Below the pieces are notes generated by a model, which saw nothing but the letters and a program-made list of their open reading frames with translations, was not told the origin of the DNA and did not search any database. The position numbers were made by a program, and so were the translations under genes. From assembly GCA_963920665.1 (NCBI GenBank), contig OY987269.1:5954501-6018500 (forward strand): 64,000 nucleotides of DNA, read 5' to 3'. Source of the DNA: Straminergon stramineum (Eukaryota > Streptophyta > Bryopsida > Hypnales > Calliergonaceae). This document shows, piece after piece, positions 62,006 through 64,000 of the stretch; the first letter of the stretch is position 1; every line of letters starts with the position of its first letter.

Positions 62006-63299
62006 GTCCTCTAGTGATTGAACTTAGATTTGGAGTGTCTATTCTTGCATGGAAGGAGGGTGTTTGGAAAAAAATTAGAAGGGTCTACAACCAATTTGAC
62101 CATGTGTCTTGAAGACATTTGCTATTTTGAGGTGGAGATGCACTGGATTATTTTTTGAAAATGATATTGTACATTTTTGTTTGTACCTCAATACAAATAC
62201 ATTATTTATCTCAATAACATCAAATTTGTCTTAAAGAAAAGTTATCCTTTAAGGAGAAGGTATATGGATGAAACATTGCCTTTAAGAACTTTGTCCATCA
62301 TTTAGGATATGGGGGTTAGATTGCATAGGGGGGTAATCCTATATATAACCTTGAAATCCTATTTGAATTTTGCACATTTATATCTTTGATCAAATATATA
62401 ATATACTTCATTTTCATCAATTTTGTTTATGATGAAAGGTTGTTGTTTAAATATTCTAGTAGTGATTGGGATGAATGAGATGTTATTTGGATTGAAACAT
62501 TACTTTGTTCATCATTTTGGATAAGGACTTCAGAATGCTTAGGGATTAACCCACTTTAGTGGCACTCTCTGTGATTGAACATATTGATTTATCCTATTAG
62601 TGAGGGTCAAGTGTAAAATTGATGTTGTTATAAATTAATCTTATTTTGAAAGTTTAGTTTAATGCAATAAAATTTTACTTTGTACTTATTGAAAGTACTT
62701 ATGACTTTGGTGAATTAGTATTGTACTATTGTAAGCATTACAATAGGATAAATAAGTATAGGTGAACTAAATATATTCCTAAATTTTTGTTTTGTCTAAA
62801 AGTTATTGAACCTTTAAAATCTTTAATATTCATAGATTCCTAGAATTATATTTCAAGAGATGTTTTTAGAATATTATAATTATATTTCAAAATTATGAGA
62901 ATATTCTTAAAAATATAATATTATATGTATAGCATTTGAAAATATCCTTAAAATTGATAAAATTGTGAAGTTTCTCTCCTAATATTCCACCAAGGATACC
63001 TTCTCAAGATACCTACAAGTCTAACTAAATTACATTTTGAGTCTAGAATCAATTCATTGTTCCCCACTATGGCAAGTGGCCTAATGGAGTTGAAAATTGC
63101 CCTTGTCCTTAGCTAAAGTTCATCTCCATATTTTCAAAATGCAAAAAGGATCCCTTAGCATTGTTGAACAATATTACGAGTCCCTTATTCTCATAAATTG
63201 TCATCAATTACAAGAGGTGGGGCATAGGGTAAAATGGGGTGGAACCCTTAGCACTTATATCTATACCTTAAATCAAGTTATTTGTCTTGTTTAGTATAT
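62006..63299. other. AT-rich intergenic DNA, nothing recognised
   Basis: AT-rich with short chance ORFs. No domain, RNA gene or element end was identified. Confidence 0.4.
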
Positions 63300-63309
63300 T
63301 GAAATCACT

Positions 63310-63625
63310 TGAACCACACGTCCCCCGGTCACATTCTTGGTACCATTGGAAAGCCCTCAATGAGGAAAGTTGCATGGGCTTTGTTTCATAGCGTTGGGAC
63401 CTATGGTGCGAAAGTTATGGATTTTTGAATTATTTTTGGATTTTAAAATTATGCTAAATTATGCTAAATTATGTATCTTTTGGATCATATGTCAATTGGT
63501 CACATTCTTGGTACCATTGAAAAGTGCACAAGGATTGTTTTGTGGCATTTGGCCCTACAATGTAAAAGTTACGAATTTTTGAGTTATCTTAAATTATGCT
63601 AAATTATGTATCTTTGGGATCATCA
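63310..63625. repeat. Tandem duplication with 'ggtcacattcttggtaccatt'-type units
   Basis: Two units, from about 63318 and 63498, each run through 'cacattcttggtaccattg', 'aaagttatggatttttga' (or 'aaagttacgaatttttga') and 'aaattatgctaaattatgt', ending 'tggatcat'. The second is shorter. Non-coding. Confidence 0.65.
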
Positions 63626-64000
63626 CTAGAAAAACAAACAAAGGGTTTTGTGACTGCTATTTGCAACTAGATTTGTAGTTGCACGAGACATTTGTAACTA
63701 AGTGATAATTTAGAGCCCACAATTGCAGTGGACAAATCGCATTAGTTGCAAAGTAGTTGCAAAATTTTTCGAGGTTGTTTTTCATCCAACAACCTATTTG
63801 AAAGTTTGTTGATGAACTCTTTTGACGTGGTTACTTGTGTGGAAGTTGTTTGTGTGCCACTGGTTTGCGATTGGCATGCAACTGGTTTCCAATTGATGTG
63901 CAATTAGTTTGCAAGTTATTTTCAACTTCTTTGTAATTCATAGATTTTAAAATTTTAACCTCAAAGACTTGTAGATTCAAAATTTCAAATCTATCTTTTT
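63623..64000 (+). mobile_element. Possible 5' end of a CACTA-like element running out of the window
   Basis: Starts CACTAGAAAAACAAAC after 'ggatcat', followed by repeated 'gttgca/tgcaac' motifs such as CACTA subterminal regions show. The other end is beyond the window, so this is tentative. Confidence 0.35.

Noticed and set aside
1..64000. tRNA, rRNA, CRISPR or bacterial operon features
   Set aside because: I looked for B-box-like GGTTCGAATCC, rRNA cores, spaced identical repeats and ribosome-binding sites and found none that hold up; the spliced genes show plant nuclear DNA.

Overview
This is a nuclear genomic window from a land plant, most likely a bryophyte and probably a moss. The evidence is AT-rich intergenic DNA full of decayed transposons, spliceosomal introns with GT..AG borders, a plant-type 2-phosphoglycerate kinase gene, and a Raf/MLKL-like kinase with a plant N-terminal helical domain joined to regular 24-residue LRRs. 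That last style is well known from moss kinase-NLR (PNL) proteins. The species cannot be fixed from sequence alone. There are no bacterial-style operons, no CRISPR array, and no rRNA or tRNA gene that I can see.

Only two genes are well supported. (1) Minus strand, 6189 to 3682: a two-exon gene for a 724-residue protein, with an N-terminal helical domain, a protein kinase domain and nine and a half LRRs. The kinase exon and the LRR exon join in phase across a 333-nt intron, with no NB-ARC domain between them. (2) Plus strand, 51396 to 58534: a 15-exon gene for a 395-residue 2-phosphoglycerate-kinase-like (LPA1-like) P-loop protein. Every exon phase was checked and the CDS closes exactly. A weak candidate for a third, secreted-protein gene lies on the minus strand at about 60.6-60.1 kb.

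The rest is mainly mobile DNA. Positions 22.2-33.6 kb hold nested giant LTR-like units that share termini, a TATA promoter and a terminal hairpin: unit A is interrupted by inverted unit B and by unit C. A fourth unit, D, stands alone at 35.5-39.6 kb. A decayed Merlin/IS1595-type transposase lies at 41.56-41.86 kb. Several MITE families are present: TTAA-flanked CCC...GGG elements resembling piggyBac, a CACTA foldback with TCA target duplication, a perfect 26-bp TIR element, and a TIR element whose empty site is preserved elsewhere in the window.

Two large duplications tie the window together. A direct segmental duplication links 14.8-18.1 kb to 43.8-49.0 kb. A GC-richer, promoter-like segment occurs at 8.46-9.18 kb, at 42.84-43.56 kb and, in part, at 42.02-42.36 kb. 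The two genes show no evident functional link; they are islands in repeat DNA.
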